Below, in pieces: positions 39,315 to 49,305 of a stretch of DNA of 64,000 nt. This stretch comes from Rossellomorea sp. AcN35-11 (lineage in GTDB: Bacteria > Bacillota > Bacilli > Bacillales > Bacillaceae_B), in NCBI GenBank assembly GCA_030388825.1, contig CP128835.1, forward strand, positions 3,342,001 through 3,406,000, in the 5' to 3' direction. The notes below the pieces were generated by a model that was given only the letters and a program-made list of their open reading frames with translations, had not been told where the DNA came from and did not search any database. Numbering within the stretch: position 1 is the first letter of the stretch; every line of letters starts with the position of its first letter. Made by a program: the position numbers and the translations under genes.

Positions 39315-41339
39315 CTATTTAATCAACGCATTACAATCGACAATCAACGCAACCTGACCATTACCCAATATGGTTGCACCTGAAATGGCAAATACATCAT
39401 TCAAGTAGTTCCCCAAGGATTTTAGGACAATTTCCTGTTGGCCGATAAACGAATCTACTACTAATCCGGCCATCTTTTCTCCTTTACGGACAACAACGAC
39501 AGAATACAATTCTTCTTTCTTTGAAGCTTTAGGTACTTCGAATACATCTTCAAGGAATAACAATGGAACCACCTTACCCCTGAAATCGATCACTTTTTGA
39601 TTATGCGCATTCATAATCTCTTCTTTTTTCACAATGGCCGTCTCAATAATAGAAGAAAGTGGTATGGCGTATTTCTCATCCTCAATTTCAACGAGCATCA
39701 CTGAAATAATGGACAGAGTCAGCGGCAATTGAATTGAAAATAATGATCCTTGCCCAAGGGTAGAGTCGATTGTGATGGAACCACCCAAGGACTCGATTGT
39801 CGCTTTAACCACATCCAAGCCGACACCCCTACCAGAGATATCAGAGATTTGTTCCGCCGTTGAAAAACCAGATGAGAGGATCAGTTCATAGATTTGTCGA
39901 TCAGATAAAGTTCGGGCAGTTTCATTTGAAACAATTCCCTTTTCAATCGCTTTTTCAAGAACCCTCTGCTTATTTATCCCCCCACCGTCATCTTCAAGTT
40001 CAATAAAGACATGGTTTCCACTATGATAGGCTTTCAGCTTGACGGTCCCTTCCTCGGGCTTTCCGTTAGCCTTCCGAACCTCTGGCATTTCAATTCCATG
40101 ATCCAAGGCGTTTCGTATCAAATGGACCAGGGGATCTCCTATTTCATCAATCACCGTACGATCAAGTTCTGTTTCCGCTCCTATGATTTCCAATTCAATT
40201 TTTTTATTTAAATCCCTGGCAAGCTGCCTTACCATTCGCGGGAAACGGTTAAATACCGTCTCCACCGGAACCATCCTCATCGTAAGAATGATGCTTTGTA
40301 AATCTCCAGATATCCGTGACATTCTTTCAACCGTTTCATTTAATTCCGGGTTGCTCAAATCTTTTGATATCTGTTCTAACCTGCCTCGATCAATGACCAG
40401 TTCCTCAAAAAGATTCATCAATACATCTAAACGTTCAATGTTTACACGTATCGTTTTGCTGGAAGGGTTCGATTGCTTGGACGTTTTATTTTTTTCTTTA
40501 GACACTGGTTCGGCCTGTTCTTTGTCATCCATATCCCCTTTAGGTACTTCCGTTACATCATCTTCTTGGGGATGAAGATGATGTGTGGTAAGTTCCAATA
40601 CCTGGACCCCTTCCACCTCAGACACTTTTTGTATACTCTTCTCAATATGACTCCCATCCTCTTTGGATACCACTGCTATAACAAAGGTATGATCGAATTG
40701 CTCTTCTTCCAGCTGATCTACGGTAGGGTTGGATTTAATGACTTCACCCATTTTTTCCAATACTTCAAAAACCATATATACTCTAGCTGCTTTTAAAAGA
40801 CAATCTTCTCGTAAAGATACAGTGATTTCAAAGCATCGGAACCCTTGCTCAAAGGATTGGTGCAGGACCGTTTGTTCAAATGCCTCATACTTCATGGATA
40901 CGTTTTGCAGCCCTGGGGCAATAGTTGTAGCTACTTCGTTTCGTGCTGAAGGGACCATTTCCCCCTTTTCAATTGCCTGAAGAAGGTTTACAACCTCCGT
41001 CACGTCCCTCTTCCCATCACCGCCATCTGCTATTGAATGCACCATAGCCTCCAGGTCGTCAACAGATTTAAAGACTACATCCAATATTTCCGCTGTCACT
41101 TTTATCTTTTCGTTCCGGATTGCATCCAGGACATTCTCCATCTTGTGGGTAAGATTGGCTAAATCTTCATATCCCATTGTGGCAGACATCCCTTTTAACG
41201 TGTGTGCCGATCGAAATATTTCATTTACAATCGAAAGATCCTCAGGGTTTTTCTCCAACTCCAGTAATTGCTCATTGCAGGTTTGCAAATTTTCCTTGCT
41301 CTCTTCTATAAATACTTCTAAATATTGACTCAATTCCAT
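39315..41339 (-). CDS. cheA: Chemotaxis histidine kinase CheA
   Basis: A 674-residue kinase passing phosphate to CheY and CheB. Phosphorylated His46 is in FRSAHTLKGMSATMGYE (P1). A P2 region of about 160-290, P3 dimerisation (NIERLDVLMNLFEELVIDRG), P4 ATPase with LIRNALDHGIEMPE and DDGGGINKQRV, then a CheW-like P5 follow. Start ATG 41339 has AGAGGTG eight bases upstream; a GTG three codons earlier overlaps the site. Confidence 0.96.
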   Translation of the reverse strand: MELSQYLEVFIEESKENLQTCNEQLLELEKNPEDLSIVNEIFRSAHTLKGMSATMGYEDLANLTHKMENVLDAIRNEKIKVTAEILDVVFKSVDDLEAMVHSIADGGDGKRDVTEVVNLLQAIEKGEMVPSARNEVATTIAPGLQNVSMKYEAFEQTVLHQSFEQGFRCFEITVSLREDCLLKAARVYMVFEVLEKMGEVIKSNPTVDQLEEEQFDHTFVIAVVSKEDGSHIEKSIQKVSEVEGVQVLELTTHHLHPQEDDVTEVPKGDMDDKEQAEPVSKEKNKTSKQSNPSSKTIRVNIERLDVLMNLFEELVIDRGRLEQISKDLSNPELNETVERMSRISGDLQSIILTMRMVPVETVFNRFPRMVRQLARDLNKKIELEIIGAETELDRTVIDEIGDPLVHLIRNALDHGIEMPEVRKANGKPEEGTVKLKAYHSGNHVFIELEDDGGGINKQRVLEKAIEKGIVSNETARTLSDRQIYELILSSGFSTAEQISDISGRGVGLDVVKATIESLGGSITIDSTLGQGSLFSIQLPLTLSIISVMLVEIEDEKYAIPLSSIIETAIVKKEEIMNAHNQKVIDFRGKVVPLLFLEDVFEVPKASKKEELYSVVVVRKGEKMAGLVVDSFIGQQEIVLKSLGNYLNDVFAISGATILGNGQVALIVDCNALIK

Positions 41340-41354
41340 GTGCTCCACACCTCT

Positions 41355-42437
41355 CTACAGCATGTTCTTCAAAATTGACTGAGGAATATCCCCGACAAGT
41401 TCCACACTGTCTACTAAATTTGTAGCAATCGCCGATTTCGGCATCCCAAACACAATACAAGTCTCTTTTGATTCTGCAATGGCGGTCACTTCGCCCCGTT
41501 CTTTAAGCTTTTTTAAGCCTTCAGAGCCATCAGACCCCATACCGGTCATGATGACAGCTATTTTTCCATAATTCCGGATGATGCTTGCCGATTCAAACAG
41601 GATGTCAACGGACGGTCTGTGGCCGTTTCTTGGTGCTTCTTCATTTGACAGTTGAAAGGTCAGGTTTGGTCCGCTCTCTGCGATTCTTGTATGAAAGCCG
41701 CCTGGTGCGATATATGCGGTTCCTTTTTGTAGAGTCTCATTATGTTCAGCTTCCTTGACTTTAATGGCAGACTGACCATCTAAACGATCCGCTAGTGATC
41801 TTGTAAATCCGGCGGGCATGTGTTGCACCACCACAACCGGTGCATCAAGATTATGGGGTAGTCCAGTCAGGACCTGCTGTAAGGCCCGCGGACCTCCTGT
41901 CGACGTTCCGATCAGGATGATTTTCTGTGTATCCTTTCCCCATTCACGGGTCGATGCCTTCTTTGATCCCATCGGAGGAACAAACGTAACCGGACCTCCC
42001 TTAACCAATTTCTTTTCATACACACCGGTGATTTTTTTGACATTCACCTTGCTTGCAGCCACAACCTTTTCAACCAGCTCATCTTGAACTTTATGAAGAT
42101 CCAACGAAATCGTTCCGGATGGTTTCGTAATAAAATCAACCGCCCCAAGCTCCATGGCTGTCACAGTCTCCTCGGCTCCCTCTCGTGTCGTTGAAGAAAG
42201 CATAACAACAGGTACAGGACACTCAACCATGATTCTTCTTAAGGCTTCAATTCCATTCATCTGTGGCATTTCCACATCAAGGGTTACCACATCAGGACGT
42301 AGTTTGATAATTTTAGAGACTGCATCTTCACCATTTCTTGCAATACCGATTACTTCAAGCTCCTTGGAGGCAGTCAGAAAATCACTGATAAGTTTCCTCA
42401 TAAAAGCTGAGTCATCTACCACTAGAACCTTTTTCAT
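41355..42437 (-). CDS. cheB: Chemotaxis protein-glutamate methylesterase CheB
   Basis: A 360-residue response regulator methylesterase that removes methyl groups from receptors. Receiver domain with Asp54 (VVTLDVEMPQMNG) and a C-terminal catalytic domain with Ser179 (GTSTGGP), His206 (VQHMPAG) and Asp303 (GMGSDG). It also carries the linker typical of the family. ATG start, nine bases after flhG. Confidence 0.96.
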   Translation of the reverse strand: MKKVLVVDDSAFMRKLISDFLTASKELEVIGIARNGEDAVSKIIKLRPDVVTLDVEMPQMNGIEALRRIMVECPVPVVMLSSTTREGAEETVTAMELGAVDFITKPSGTISLDLHKVQDELVEKVVAASKVNVKKITGVYEKKLVKGGPVTFVPPMGSKKASTREWGKDTQKIILIGTSTGGPRALQQVLTGLPHNLDAPVVVVQHMPAGFTRSLADRLDGQSAIKVKEAEHNETLQKGTAYIAPGGFHTRIAESGPNLTFQLSNEEAPRNGHRPSVDILFESASIIRNYGKIAVIMTGMGSDGSEGLKKLKERGEVTAIAESKETCIVFGMPKSAIATNLVDSVELVGDIPQSILKNML

Positions 42438-42446
42438 TCAGGATTT

Positions 42447-43307
42447 TCACCTCCGGAAAAATACATTTCTCATACTTTTTAAAAAGCCTGAAGGTTTACT
42501 CTCAGACTGATTTGATTCACCGGTAAGTTGATGCAGCATCGTCCTTAGACTGATTGTCATATGTGAAGAAGGATAACCTACAACCAGGGGCACTTGATGA
42601 ATAACTGCCTTTCTTACCGTTGAATCTTCAGGCAACACCCCTAGAAGGACAATCTCCTTATGCAGGAATTTCCTGACCGTTTCTTGCAATCTCGTAATGG
42701 TTTGAATGCCTTCTTTCTTTAATTCTGCACGATTACAAATCAAATTGAACGGTTTATCATGATCTCTTAAGTATATATACTTGATCATGGAGTAGGCATC
42801 CGTGATGGAAGTAGGTTCAGGTGTCGTCACCACTATGATTTCATCCATGGCCATAATGAACTCTAACGTCTCTTTCGTCGCTCCGGCACCCATATCGAAA
42901 ACAATGTAATCATACTTTTGAACAGCATACTCCATCACTTCAAAGAAACGTTCTATGTGACTTTCATTCCACTCCACAATATTTTTCAGGCCATTCCCAC
43001 CGCTTATGTAAGAAATACCATGAACATTCTCACATATAATCGTATCGATATCTAGTTCTTTTTCCTCAATATAATCCATTATTGAGTAGGTATGATGACT
43101 CCCCAGTAAAATGTGGATATTCCCCATGCCGATATCAAGATCAAATAATAAAACTTTCTTCTCTTCTTTACCTAATAAAATGGAGAGGTTTGTAGAGATA
43201 TTCGACTTTCCCACTCCACCTTTTCCACTAACAACGGCAATAGTTTTCGCAGGAGGAGAAACACTTTGGAGCATTTTTCTCCTCAGGTTATATGCTTGAT
43301 CTTTCAT
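42447..43307 (-). CDS. flhG: FlhG, MinD-like ATPase for flagellar number
   Basis: A 286-residue ParA/MinD-type ATPase (YlxH) that controls number and placement of flagella with FlhF. The deviant Walker A motif SGKGGVGKSN is at 27-36 and DMGAGATKETLEF carries the switch region. Start ATG 43307 lies inside the end of flhF (20-base overlap) with AAAGGA upstream, giving coupling. Confidence 0.94.
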   Translation of the reverse strand: MKDQAYNLRRKMLQSVSPPAKTIAVVSGKGGVGKSNISTNLSILLGKEEKKVLLFDLDIGMGNIHILLGSHHTYSIMDYIEEKELDIDTIICENVHGISYISGGNGLKNIVEWNESHIERFFEVMEYAVQKYDYIVFDMGAGATKETLEFIMAMDEIIVVTTPEPTSITDAYSMIKYIYLRDHDKPFNLICNRAELKKEGIQTITRLQETVRKFLHKEIVLLGVLPEDSTVRKAVIHQVPLVVGYPSSHMTISLRTMLHQLTGESNQSESKPSGFLKSMRNVFFRR

Positions 43308-44439
43308 AACGGAATCCTTTCATGAGTAAATGTCCGACTTCATTTATGTCCACCTCGGCAATATCCTCGGGAACATCCTGACCTGTTGTTACATAAGCAG
43401 CACCCGTCTTGACCTCTGACATCATATTGATCATCGAACCATAACTTGAAGTTTCATCTAATTTCGTGAATATGAATCGATGAATGTCAATTGAAGAAAA
43501 TTGTGAAATAATTTCTCTCATGTCTCCTTCTTTGCTCGTTAATGACAGAACTAAAAAGGTTTCCATCTGATTTTTGAAATCAATGATCCCCTTTAAATCT
43601 TCTACATATCTCTTTTCTCTAAAGTTCCGGCCGGCAGTGTCAATAAAAACATGGTCGTAATCCTGAAATTTATCAATGGCTTTTCGAAAATCGTCCATCT
43701 TATAGACCACTTCAACGGGAACATTCAATAAACCCGCATATGTCTTTAATTGCTCGATAGCTGCAATACGATAAGTATCAGTAGTGATAAATGCAATTTT
43801 CATCCGCTTTTCTATAACTGCATGAGCAGCCATCTTTGCTAAAGTAGTCGTTTTACCGACACCCGTCGGGCCGATTACATTGATGAATTTCTTCTTGAAA
43901 CTCATTCCCCCTAAAGCGACTCCTTCCAGTAGATCACCCAGGAAATGTTTGACTTCATCTTTAACCCACTCGATTTGCTGGTTCCCTTTTATGGATTCAC
44001 TTTTGATTTTCGCTTCAAGATGATCCCCCAATTGAAAGAGTATAGTGTCTGTAACACCATGTTTTTTAAGATAAAGTAATACTTCTTGAACATCTGGAGT
44101 AAAAGTTTCGAATTGACTTTTTGATTTAATGGTGGAAATCATTTGTTTCAGCTCTTTTAGCTCCGACTCTACAGAACGGTTAGAGTGGTCATGTCTATTT
44201 TCCGAAGGAGGAGTGATAGGGGCGGATGCCGTTTTCATCCTGTTCATTTCCCTTTTTTCACTCTCGATTTCAGGGTCGATGGCCGCAATGACCTCAATCA
44301 TCTTCTTTTTAAATAACCCCATAAAACCGCCAGTATATAACACTTTTGAGTTCAGGATGACTGCATCTTCCCCTAATTCATTTCTTACCTTTTTCATAGC
44401 CTCATTCATGGAAGGTGTTGCATATTTCTTTACCTTCAT
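43288..44439 (-). CDS. flhF: FlhF, SRP-type GTPase of flagellar placement
   Basis: A 383-residue SIMIBI GTPase related to Ffh/FtsY. It has a variable basic N-terminal domain, a helical N region (about 90-175) and the G domain from about 180 with IGPTGVGKTTTLAKMAA (from 189), the DTAGRN box and TKLDETSSYG. ATG overlaps the flhA stop (ATGA). Confidence 0.96.
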   Translation of the reverse strand: MKVKKYATPSMNEAMKKVRNELGEDAVILNSKVLYTGGFMGLFKKKMIEVIAAIDPEIESEKREMNRMKTASAPITPPSENRHDHSNRSVESELKELKQMISTIKSKSQFETFTPDVQEVLLYLKKHGVTDTILFQLGDHLEAKIKSESIKGNQQIEWVKDEVKHFLGDLLEGVALGGMSFKKKFINVIGPTGVGKTTTLAKMAAHAVIEKRMKIAFITTDTYRIAAIEQLKTYAGLLNVPVEVVYKMDDFRKAIDKFQDYDHVFIDTAGRNFREKRYVEDLKGIIDFKNQMETFLVLSLTSKEGDMREIISQFSSIDIHRFIFTKLDETSSYGSMINMMSEVKTGAAYVTTGQDVPEDIAEVDINEVGHLLMKGFRYERSSI

Positions 44440-46472
44440 CCGACATTCACCACCCCTAAGCTTTGTACTTCTACATTTGCTTCTAACTCGTTATATGAAA
44501 TGATCGGCACCTGCGGGAAATACCTTTCTGTCAGTTGTCTGACGTACATTCTCACTGCAGGAGAACACAGGATGATCGGAGACTCCTCCATTAATGACAA
44601 CTGTTCCACTTGAGAAGCGACTGCCTCCAATATACCTTGAGAGTCATTGGGATCCATGGATAAGTAGTTCCCATGCTCGGTTTGTTGAATGGCATCGGCA
44701 ATCATCTTTTCCACCTTGCCTGACATGGTTACAACTTTCAAAGAAGAATCTCCTTGAACGTATTGACCTGTAATCTGTCTGGCCAGGGATTGTCTGACAT
44801 ACTCGGCCAAGAGGTCTGTATCGGAACTCATCCTCGCATAGTCAGCAAGTGTTTCAAAGATAATGGGCAAATTTCTTATTGATACATTTTCCTTTAACAG
44901 CTTTGCTAACACCTTCTGTACTTCTCCAACCGATAAAGGGTTGGGGGTCACTTCCTCCACCAAGATCGGGTACGATTCCTGAAGATGATCAATGAGTTGT
45001 TTTGTCTCCTGCCTGCCCAGAAGCTCATGGGCATTTGTTTTGATCATTTCTGTTATGTGGGTTGAAACGACTGAAGGCGGGTCCACAACCGTGTATCCGA
45101 AAATCTCTGCCTGCTCTTTCATATCTTCTGAGATCCATTTAGCCGGTAGTCCGAAAGACGGTTCGACGGTATCAATTCCCTCAATGGAATCCTCCTCAAC
45201 CCCAGGGCTCATAGCTAAGTAATGATCAAGCAGAAGCTCTCCCCGGGCCATTTCATTTCCTTTTATCTTCAATCGGTATTCATTGGGTTGAAGTTGTATA
45301 TTGTCCCGTATCCTTACAACCGGGATGACCAAGCCTAATTCTATCGCTAATTGACGACGTATCATGACAATCCTGTCAAGGAGGTCCCCTCCTTGATTGG
45401 TATCGGCAAGGGGAATCAAACCATATCCGAACTCAAACTCGATGGGGTCCACATTCAGTAAATTCACGACACTTTCGGGGCTCTTCATTTCATCCTGCTC
45501 CACTTCTTCTTCCATTTCCAATGCATCTGCTTCACTCTCCTTAGGAGACCTTGACAGTGTAAAAGCTCCCACTGCCAGAAGTGCAGCCACCGGAATGGTT
45601 AAGATATCATTGATAGGAGTCGCTACTCCTAACATAAGAATCGTAAATGCTGCTACATAGAGCATGGCAGGGTACGCCAGAAGCTGATCCATGATATCCT
45701 GACCAAGGTTTCCATCAGACGCAGCCCTTGTTACTACAATTCCTGTAGCGGTTGAGATGAGCAGCGCCGGGATCTGACTGACGATTCCATCTCCTACTGT
45801 CAATAAGGAATAACGAGTTGCGGCTTCTGCTATGGGCAGCCCTTGCTGAGTCATTCCTATGATGATCCCAAAGATCAAATTGATCATGACGATGACGATT
45901 CCGGCTATGGCATCCCCTTTAACGAATTTGGATGCCCCATCCATGGCACCATAAAAATCGGCTTCCCGTCCCACTTTCTCACGTCGGTTTCTGGCATCAT
46001 GCTCAGATATCATTCCTGCATTCAAATCGGCATCGATGCTCATTTGCTTCCCGGGCATAGCATCCAGGGTGAACCTGGCAGCGACCTCGGATACACGCTC
46101 CGAACCCTTTGTGATGACAATGAATTGGATCACAATAAGAATGATGAATACAACGAGACCTACAAGAATATTTCCGCCGACAACGAATGTTCCAAAGGTT
46201 TCCACAACGTCCCCTGCTTCACCCTTACTAAGGATTGATCTCGTTGTGGAAACATTTAGACCCAATCGAAAAAGTGTTAACAGTAATAACAATGAAGGAA
46301 ATATAGAAAATTGTAATGGTTCATTCATATTCATAGAGGTTAGGAGTACTAGGAGTGCGAGTGAAATATTTACGATGATCAATAAGCTTAATAACCAGGA
46401 TGGAAATGGAATGATAAGCATGGCCACGATTAATATGACACTTGCTAATACGGATAAATCTCTAGGTGACAT
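44436..46472 (-). CDS. flhA: Flagellar export gate protein FlhA
   Basis: A 678-residue protein of the type III export gate. Up to eight N-terminal membrane segments (about 8-310) contain the FHIPEP-family signature FSIFPSLLLLLTLFRLGLN and the loop RFTLDAMPGKQMSIDADLNA. A cytoplasmic domain of about 350 residues binds export chaperones and substrates. Length matches B. subtilis (677). Confidence 0.96.
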   Translation of the reverse strand: MSPRDLSVLASVILIVAMLIIPFPSWLLSLLIIVNISLALLVLLTSMNMNEPLQFSIFPSLLLLLTLFRLGLNVSTTRSILSKGEAGDVVETFGTFVVGGNILVGLVVFIILIVIQFIVITKGSERVSEVAARFTLDAMPGKQMSIDADLNAGMISEHDARNRREKVGREADFYGAMDGASKFVKGDAIAGIVIVMINLIFGIIIGMTQQGLPIAEAATRYSLLTVGDGIVSQIPALLISTATGIVVTRAASDGNLGQDIMDQLLAYPAMLYVAAFTILMLGVATPINDILTIPVAALLAVGAFTLSRSPKESEADALEMEEEVEQDEMKSPESVVNLLNVDPIEFEFGYGLIPLADTNQGGDLLDRIVMIRRQLAIELGLVIPVVRIRDNIQLQPNEYRLKIKGNEMARGELLLDHYLAMSPGVEEDSIEGIDTVEPSFGLPAKWISEDMKEQAEIFGYTVVDPPSVVSTHITEMIKTNAHELLGRQETKQLIDHLQESYPILVEEVTPNPLSVGEVQKVLAKLLKENVSIRNLPIIFETLADYARMSSDTDLLAEYVRQSLARQITGQYVQGDSSLKVVTMSGKVEKMIADAIQQTEHGNYLSMDPNDSQGILEAVASQVEQLSLMEESPIILCSPAVRMYVRQLTERYFPQVPIISYNELEANVEVQSLGVVNVG

Positions 46473-46490
46473 TACTTCTCTCCTAACTGC

Positions 46491-47573
46491 TTACATTTGA
46501 TTTTTTATTCGGTAAACATAAGCTAAAATTTCTGCTACTGCCTTGAAAAACTCTTCAGGTACGGCATCGCCTATTTCAGCCGAGTAATAAAGGGACCTGG
46601 CTAAAGGACGATTTTCCACCATGATCACATCGTTTTCATTAGCAATATATTTAATCTTCTGGGCTAAATAATCAACCCCTTTCGCCACGACATAAGGCGC
46701 ATCCATTTTATTCTCATCGTACTTAAGAGCGATGGCGAAATGAGTAGGGTTGGTGATGACAACATCCGCTTCAGGAACTTCCTGCATCATGCGCCTCATG
46801 GCCATCTCACGCTGTCTCTGTTTGATTTTAGATTTAATGAGGGGATCACCCTCGATGTTTTTATGTTCATCTTTTAGATCCTGCTTTGACATTCGTATAT
46901 TCTTTTCAAAGTCAAACCTCTGATAAAGGAAATCGAATAATGACAGGAACAAAAGTGCCAATGAAGCGGCAATCCCCATCTGGATTGTCAGGCTTGCCAT
47001 CGTCAGCAGTGAATCCCCCACGGATTTGAATGATAAACTTAGGACCTGTTCAATATTCATCCAAAGAATGACAAATGTGATTGCGCCTACAAAGGAAATT
47101 TTCAATATGGATTTTAAAAGCTCTACAATGGCTCTTAAAGAAAAAATGCGTTTGAATCCTTTGATGGGATCAATTTTTTCTAATTTAGGCTGTAGTGGTT
47201 GAGTCGTAAACATGACTCCCACTTGTATATAATTCGAAAACAATCCTGCAATTAAAGCCACCAACATAATCGGACCGAGGAGCATAGCCATTTCCTTCAT
47301 GATATCCATGGTGATGACTTGGACTGTATTCTCTGAGAGCTCCATTAGCATATATTCCCTAAATGTTTGATTAAATAAATCGAACACAATATTCCCAATG
47401 TACGAACCACTGAAAGTGAGGAATAAGAATACAGCAAGAAGGATGATGGCTGTATTTACATCCTGGCTTTTTGCCGTCTGTCCTTTTTTCCGTGCGTCAT
47501 CCCTCTTCTTGGGTGTTGCTTTCTCCGTTTTCTCCCCACTGAAGAACTGTAGGTCTAATGATAGCCACTGCAA
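46491..47573 (-). CDS. flhB: Flagellar export switch protein FlhB
   Basis: A 360-residue membrane protein that switches substrate specificity from hook to filament. Four membrane segments, then the cytoplasmic domain with the autocleavage motif NPTH (in DVVITNPTHFAIAL). I chose TTG 47573 because GGAGG lies eight bases upstream and the length then equals the B. subtilis protein; the frame opens five codons earlier. It begins one base after the fliR stop. Confidence 0.93.
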   Translation of the reverse strand: MQWLSLDLQFFSGEKTEKATPKKRDDARKKGQTAKSQDVNTAIILLAVFLFLTFSGSYIGNIVFDLFNQTFREYMLMELSENTVQVITMDIMKEMAMLLGPIMLVALIAGLFSNYIQVGVMFTTQPLQPKLEKIDPIKGFKRIFSLRAIVELLKSILKISFVGAITFVILWMNIEQVLSLSFKSVGDSLLTMASLTIQMGIAASLALLFLSLFDFLYQRFDFEKNIRMSKQDLKDEHKNIEGDPLIKSKIKQRQREMAMRRMMQEVPEADVVITNPTHFAIALKYDENKMDAPYVVAKGVDYLAQKIKYIANENDVIMVENRPLARSLYYSAEIGDAVPEEFFKAVAEILAYVYRIKNQM

Positions 47574-47574
47574 T

Positions 47575-48351
47575 TTATGTGCCTCCAATAATTTTCATTA
47601 AATCCCTCATGGTTATGAACATCATTTCAAATAGCTCCTGCATGACAGCAAACATCACTCCCATTACAATAAACAGAACGGTGAAGGCAACGGCAATCTT
47701 GATGGGGAAACCAACAACGAAAACGTTTAACTGCGGCACAGTCCGGGCCACGATCCCGAGGGCTACATCCACAAGAAAGAGTGTAGCCACTACTGGAATC
47801 GACATTTGGAACGCGATGATAAACATGGAATTAAAAGAAGTCATGATATAGTCGATCAATCTCTCATCCCCGAATGGAATCCAGGGGCTGTCAATGGGTA
47901 TTACCCGATAACTGTAAAAAATACCATCAAGAAGTAAATGGTGACCGTCCAGCGCAAGAAGCAAAAGAAGAGCGAACGTATATAAATACTGACCCATCAG
48001 GGGACTCTGTGCTCCCGTCTGGGGATCGATCACATTAGCGATGGCAAATCCCATCTGAAAATCTATGAATCCCCCTGCAATCTGAATGGCCGTAACGATC
48101 ATATAGGCAACAAAACCGATCAGTAGACCGATCATCGCTTCTTTCATGATTAACAAAAAGTAAGCACCGTTCACTTCAAATGCCGGTGAGTCGATCGTGT
48201 AATACATCACCCAGGAAAGAACCACCGAGAAAGCGATCCTGTGTTGTGCAGGTATATTACGGTATGAAAACAGCGGCATCGTCACAAAAAAAGCCGAAAC
48301 CCTTACGAACACTAGTAAATATACCGATAGAATAGGTACCAGTTCTTCCAT
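47575..48351 (-). CDS. fliR: Flagellar export gate protein FliR
   Basis: A 258-residue hydrophobic subunit of the FliP-FliQ-FliR gate with about six membrane segments (VYLLVFVRVSAFFVTMPLF at the start, LYTFALLLLLALDGHHLLL in the middle). The GG and P residues in MGFAIANVIDPQTGAQSP are typical. ATG start, four bases after fliQ. Confidence 0.95.
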   Translation of the reverse strand: MEELVPILSVYLLVFVRVSAFFVTMPLFSYRNIPAQHRIAFSVVLSWVMYYTIDSPAFEVNGAYFLLIMKEAMIGLLIGFVAYMIVTAIQIAGGFIDFQMGFAIANVIDPQTGAQSPLMGQYLYTFALLLLLALDGHHLLLDGIFYSYRVIPIDSPWIPFGDERLIDYIMTSFNSMFIIAFQMSIPVVATLFLVDVALGIVARTVPQLNVFVVGFPIKIAVAFTVLFIVMGVMFAVMQELFEMMFITMRDLMKIIGGT

Positions 48352-48355
48352 TCTC

Positions 48356-48625
48356 TTACCCTACGAACCTTGTTAAATCTGAAAAGATTTGTGAGGTGTA
48401 CGTCACAAGCTTCGTCAACATCCAAGGTCCGAAGAAAACGATCCCGATCAGGACTGCCACAATTTTAGGGATAAATGCAAGGGTCTGCTCTTGTATTTGT
48501 GTTGTCGCTTGAAAAATACTGACAGCAAGACCTACTATAAGGGCCAGCAGCAGTAGCGGCGCGGAAACGATCAGGGTCACATATATCCCACGTTCCGCAA
48601 TCGCGATAACAGATTCAGCATTCAA
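48356..48625 (-). CDS. fliQ: Flagellar export gate protein FliQ
   Basis: An 89-residue protein with two membrane helices (TLIVSAPLLLLALIVGLAVS and IPKIVAVLIGIVFFGPWML) joined by the conserved FQATTQIQEQTLAF loop. Part of the helical export gate. ATG start, 14 bases after fliP. Confidence 0.95.
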   Translation of the reverse strand: MNAESVIAIAERGIYVTLIVSAPLLLLALIVGLAVSIFQATTQIQEQTLAFIPKIVAVLIGIVFFGPWMLTKLVTYTSQIFSDLTRFVG

Positions 48626-48639
48626 TGAAACTCACCTAC

Positions 48640-49305
48640 TTAAAAACTTTGTAAAAGAGATTTAATTACGAGATACCACCCATCCACTAACACAAACAGC
48701 AAAATCTTAAACGGCAGGGAAATCATAACAGGAGGAAGCATCATCATCCCCATGGACATGAGGACACTCGCCACCACCATATCGATGACCAGGAAAGGAA
48801 TGAAAATCATAAATCCAATTTGAAATGCCGTCTTAATTTCACTGAGAGCAAATGCAGGTACTAGAGATGTCAGAGGAATATCCTTTACAGATTCCGGCCG
48901 TTCCGCCCCTGAATATTGTAAAAACAATTCCAAATCCTTTTGTCTTGTGTGCTTACTCATAAATTCTTTAAACGGGATCGAAGCCTTTTCATAAGCTTCT
49001 TCAAGATTAATCTCTTCATTGAATAGAGGAGTCAATGCTTCTTCGTTTACTTCTTGAAAAGTCGGAGCCATGATAAAGAATGTAAGAAATAAAGAAATCC
49101 CGATTAAGACCTGGTTCGGTGGCATCTGCTGTGTGGCAAGAGATGTTCTGACAAATGAGAGCACGATCATAATCCTGGTAAAAGACGTCATCAGAATCAG
49201 AATACTGGGAGCCAGTGAAAGGACGGTAAACAATAATAGCAGTTTGACACTGGTGGAGACATTATCTGCTGAACTACTATTAAAAAACTCCATGAATTCA
49301 TTCAT
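48640..49305 (-). CDS. fliP: Flagellar export gate protein FliP
   Basis: A 221-residue integral membrane protein, core of the export gate. The family segments SFTRIMIVLSFVRTSLATQQ and PPNQVLIGISLFLTFFIM are present, followed by GFMIFIPFLVIDMVVASVLM and MMMLPPVMISLPFKILLFVL. ATG start overlaps the end of fliO by eight bases. Confidence 0.96.
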   Translation of the reverse strand: MNEFMEFFNSSSADNVSTSVKLLLLFTVLSLAPSILILMTSFTRIMIVLSFVRTSLATQQMPPNQVLIGISLFLTFFIMAPTFQEVNEEALTPLFNEEINLEEAYEKASIPFKEFMSKHTRQKDLELFLQYSGAERPESVKDIPLTSLVPAFALSEIKTAFQIGFMIFIPFLVIDMVVASVLMSMGMMMLPPVMISLPFKILLFVLVDGWYLVIKSLLQSF